A stretch of DNA of 26,155 nt, from assembly GCA_905250885.1 (NCBI GenBank), contig CAJNOQ010002120.1, positions 1 through 26,155 on the forward strand. The letters are read 5' to 3'. Shown here piece by piece: positions 25,079-26,155 of this stretch. The notes beneath the pieces were generated by a model, which was not told the DNA's origin, searched no databases, and saw only the letters and a list, made by a program, of their open reading frames with translations. Position numbers and translations under genes: made by a program. Origin of the DNA: Didymodactylos carnosus (taxonomy: Eukaryota > Rotifera > Eurotatoria > Philodinida > Philodinidae). Each line of letters starts with the position of its first letter. Position 1 is the first letter of the stretch.

Positions 25079-25107
25079 TAAGACTGCTCCAAAACTCTAA
25101 CATGTAC

Positions 25108-25825
25108 CTAAGCAAAGAAATGTCAATAGATTATTTTTCAAATTGGTTTCAGATTGAAGAAAAAGGCTATATCAATATTCAAAAAACTTTAGCACTAGAT
25201 GATTCTTCTTCAGAATTTTATTTGTTAACAAAAAAGCTGTACTGGTAAATATGACAGAAAATTCTTTCATGCATACTCACTGTCACAATTTAATTATTTG
25301 TTTTTTCCGTTTCCCTTTTTGTTTCTTTTCTTCCACATACAGTATAGTTTAGTATAAAACAGCGTGATGCGAATATGAGACTGAGTAATGAGTACTCTCA
25401 GCAAACTTTCAGCTGTAGTGTGTGTATATTATAGTGTAGCTGTTTGTGTATTCCATCTTTCATCGCCGAGCTGTGGTAAAATACGGATTTGTTTTCTAAT
25501 TAGTAAGAAATGAGTCAAATGACAAATAAAATATCATAAGTTCACACACAATAAAAGCAAATGTTAATAGAATATTATCAGAAAATATAAAACAAAAACT
25601 GAGATGATTGTGGCGCCTTCTTTCTGACAAACCTGATCGGAGATAAGCTATAACGAGATTTACTAGTAAATTAAGTTTGCAGGGCATATGGTAGATTGAC
25701 CGATAAGAATTATTCTGGGCTCAAATAAGTGTTCATTAAATTAATTAAATTTGCAACGCAAAGTTCTTGAATTTTAGGGCAAAAGTATGACACTAGTAAT
25801 ATAGGATGGAAAAGTTACCACTTAC
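25108..25825. other. Putative 718-bp first intron of the kinase gene
   Basis: Lies between the donor at 25825-25821 and the acceptor before 25107 (minus strand). AT-rich with no other gene seen. ORFs at 25015-25248 (+) and 25496-25687 (-) are unsupported. Confidence 0.4.
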
Positions 25826-25834
25826 CTTGGCCAT
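25826..25834 (-). other. Candidate alternative first coding exon of the kinase (Met-Ala-Lys)
   Basis: ATTCAACATGGCCAAG/GTAAGTGG on the minus strand gives an ATG in good initiation context, three codons, then a near-consensus donor. Joined directly to the exon at 24987 it is in phase and gives [12 protein letters not shown], comparable with the short N-termini before ADPEELF in vertebrate MST3/MST4/STK25. Joined instead to the exon at 25107 it forms a 12-codon upstream ORF. The 5' UTR would extend from 25835 towards the window edge. Confidence 0.5.
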
Positions 25835-25968
25835 GTTGAATCTGTACAATTATTTTTTCTTTTACGGAATTTCTCTTCAGAATCTCTCAATGTACCAAAT
25901 TGCGGCAGAAAACGGATTATCAAAACCACCTTTTGGATTATAGCTTATATTCATCCCTAGTCCAACAT

Positions 25969-26155
25969 CTTGAAACCAAGATCTTGCCCAAGATCTTACG
26001 TTAAGATTTGGCACTAGATCTTGAAAAAATGGGTACAAGATCTCAGGACATTTTTGCACTCAAGATCTTACGCAAGACCTTGGGTACGGATATTTCTTGA
26101 TATCTTGTACCCAGGATCTTGAACATTTGAAAAATCGTCATATTTCAAAACTAAC
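25969..26155. repeat. Cluster of AAGATCTT-type palindromic words
   Basis: About ten exact or degenerate copies of CAAGATCTTG-like words occur in roughly 150 bp, several followed by ACG. GGGTACAAGAT at 26031 faces ATCTTGTACCC at 26102-26112, forming an 82-bp imperfect palindrome. It continues to the window edge, so its full size is unknown. Confidence 0.65.

Overview
The window is animal nuclear DNA: very AT-rich, with split genes carrying short AT-rich GT-AG introns of about 40 to 115 bp, no bacterial-style operons, many microsatellites and several small inverted-repeat elements. A metazoan ammonium transporter and a germinal-centre-kinase-III (MST3/MST4/STK25-type) gene set the taxonomic level. 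Compact introns in a low-GC genome would suit an invertebrate such as a rotifer, but that is a guess from style and was not tested.

Layout. 1-1248: a long-terminal-inverted-repeat element with no visible transposase, possibly cut by the window edge. 1249-10165: about 9 kb of AT-rich intergenic DNA with two foldback segments (2980-3269 and 3607-3916), microsatellites and one good TATA-like box (8988). 10166-15938 (+): a 13-exon ammonium transporter gene of 525 codons. Its first 12 exons are packed into 2.2 kb and the last lies beyond a 3.5-kb repeat-filled intron. 15939-20379: intergenic DNA with a 358-bp hAT-like element and a small protein-like remnant resembling the N-terminus of a prolyl oligopeptidase. 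20380-22417 (-): an intronless class I methyltransferase (20594-21514), possibly nested in the intron between two phase-compatible candidate exons of an unidentified gene. 22902-25834 (-): a 9-exon GCK-III kinase of 467 codons with a possible alternative first exon. 25960-26155: a cluster of AAGATCTT-like palindromic words running off the window.

The genes look functionally independent: ammonium transport, a stand-alone methyltransferase and a Ste20-type kinase. The points most worth following are four. The transporter has Phe where the first pore histidine of the Amt family is expected. The kinase has a possible N-terminus switch involving an upstream ORF that ends in an overlapping TAATG. 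The methyltransferase is intronless and possibly nested. Two short hAT-like elements still carry perfect 8-bp target duplications. I found no wholly new multi-gene system.

All gene models were spliced by hand from sequence. Exon phases were checked arithmetically and close correctly for the transporter and the kinase. Family assignments rest on motif recognition, not on searches.
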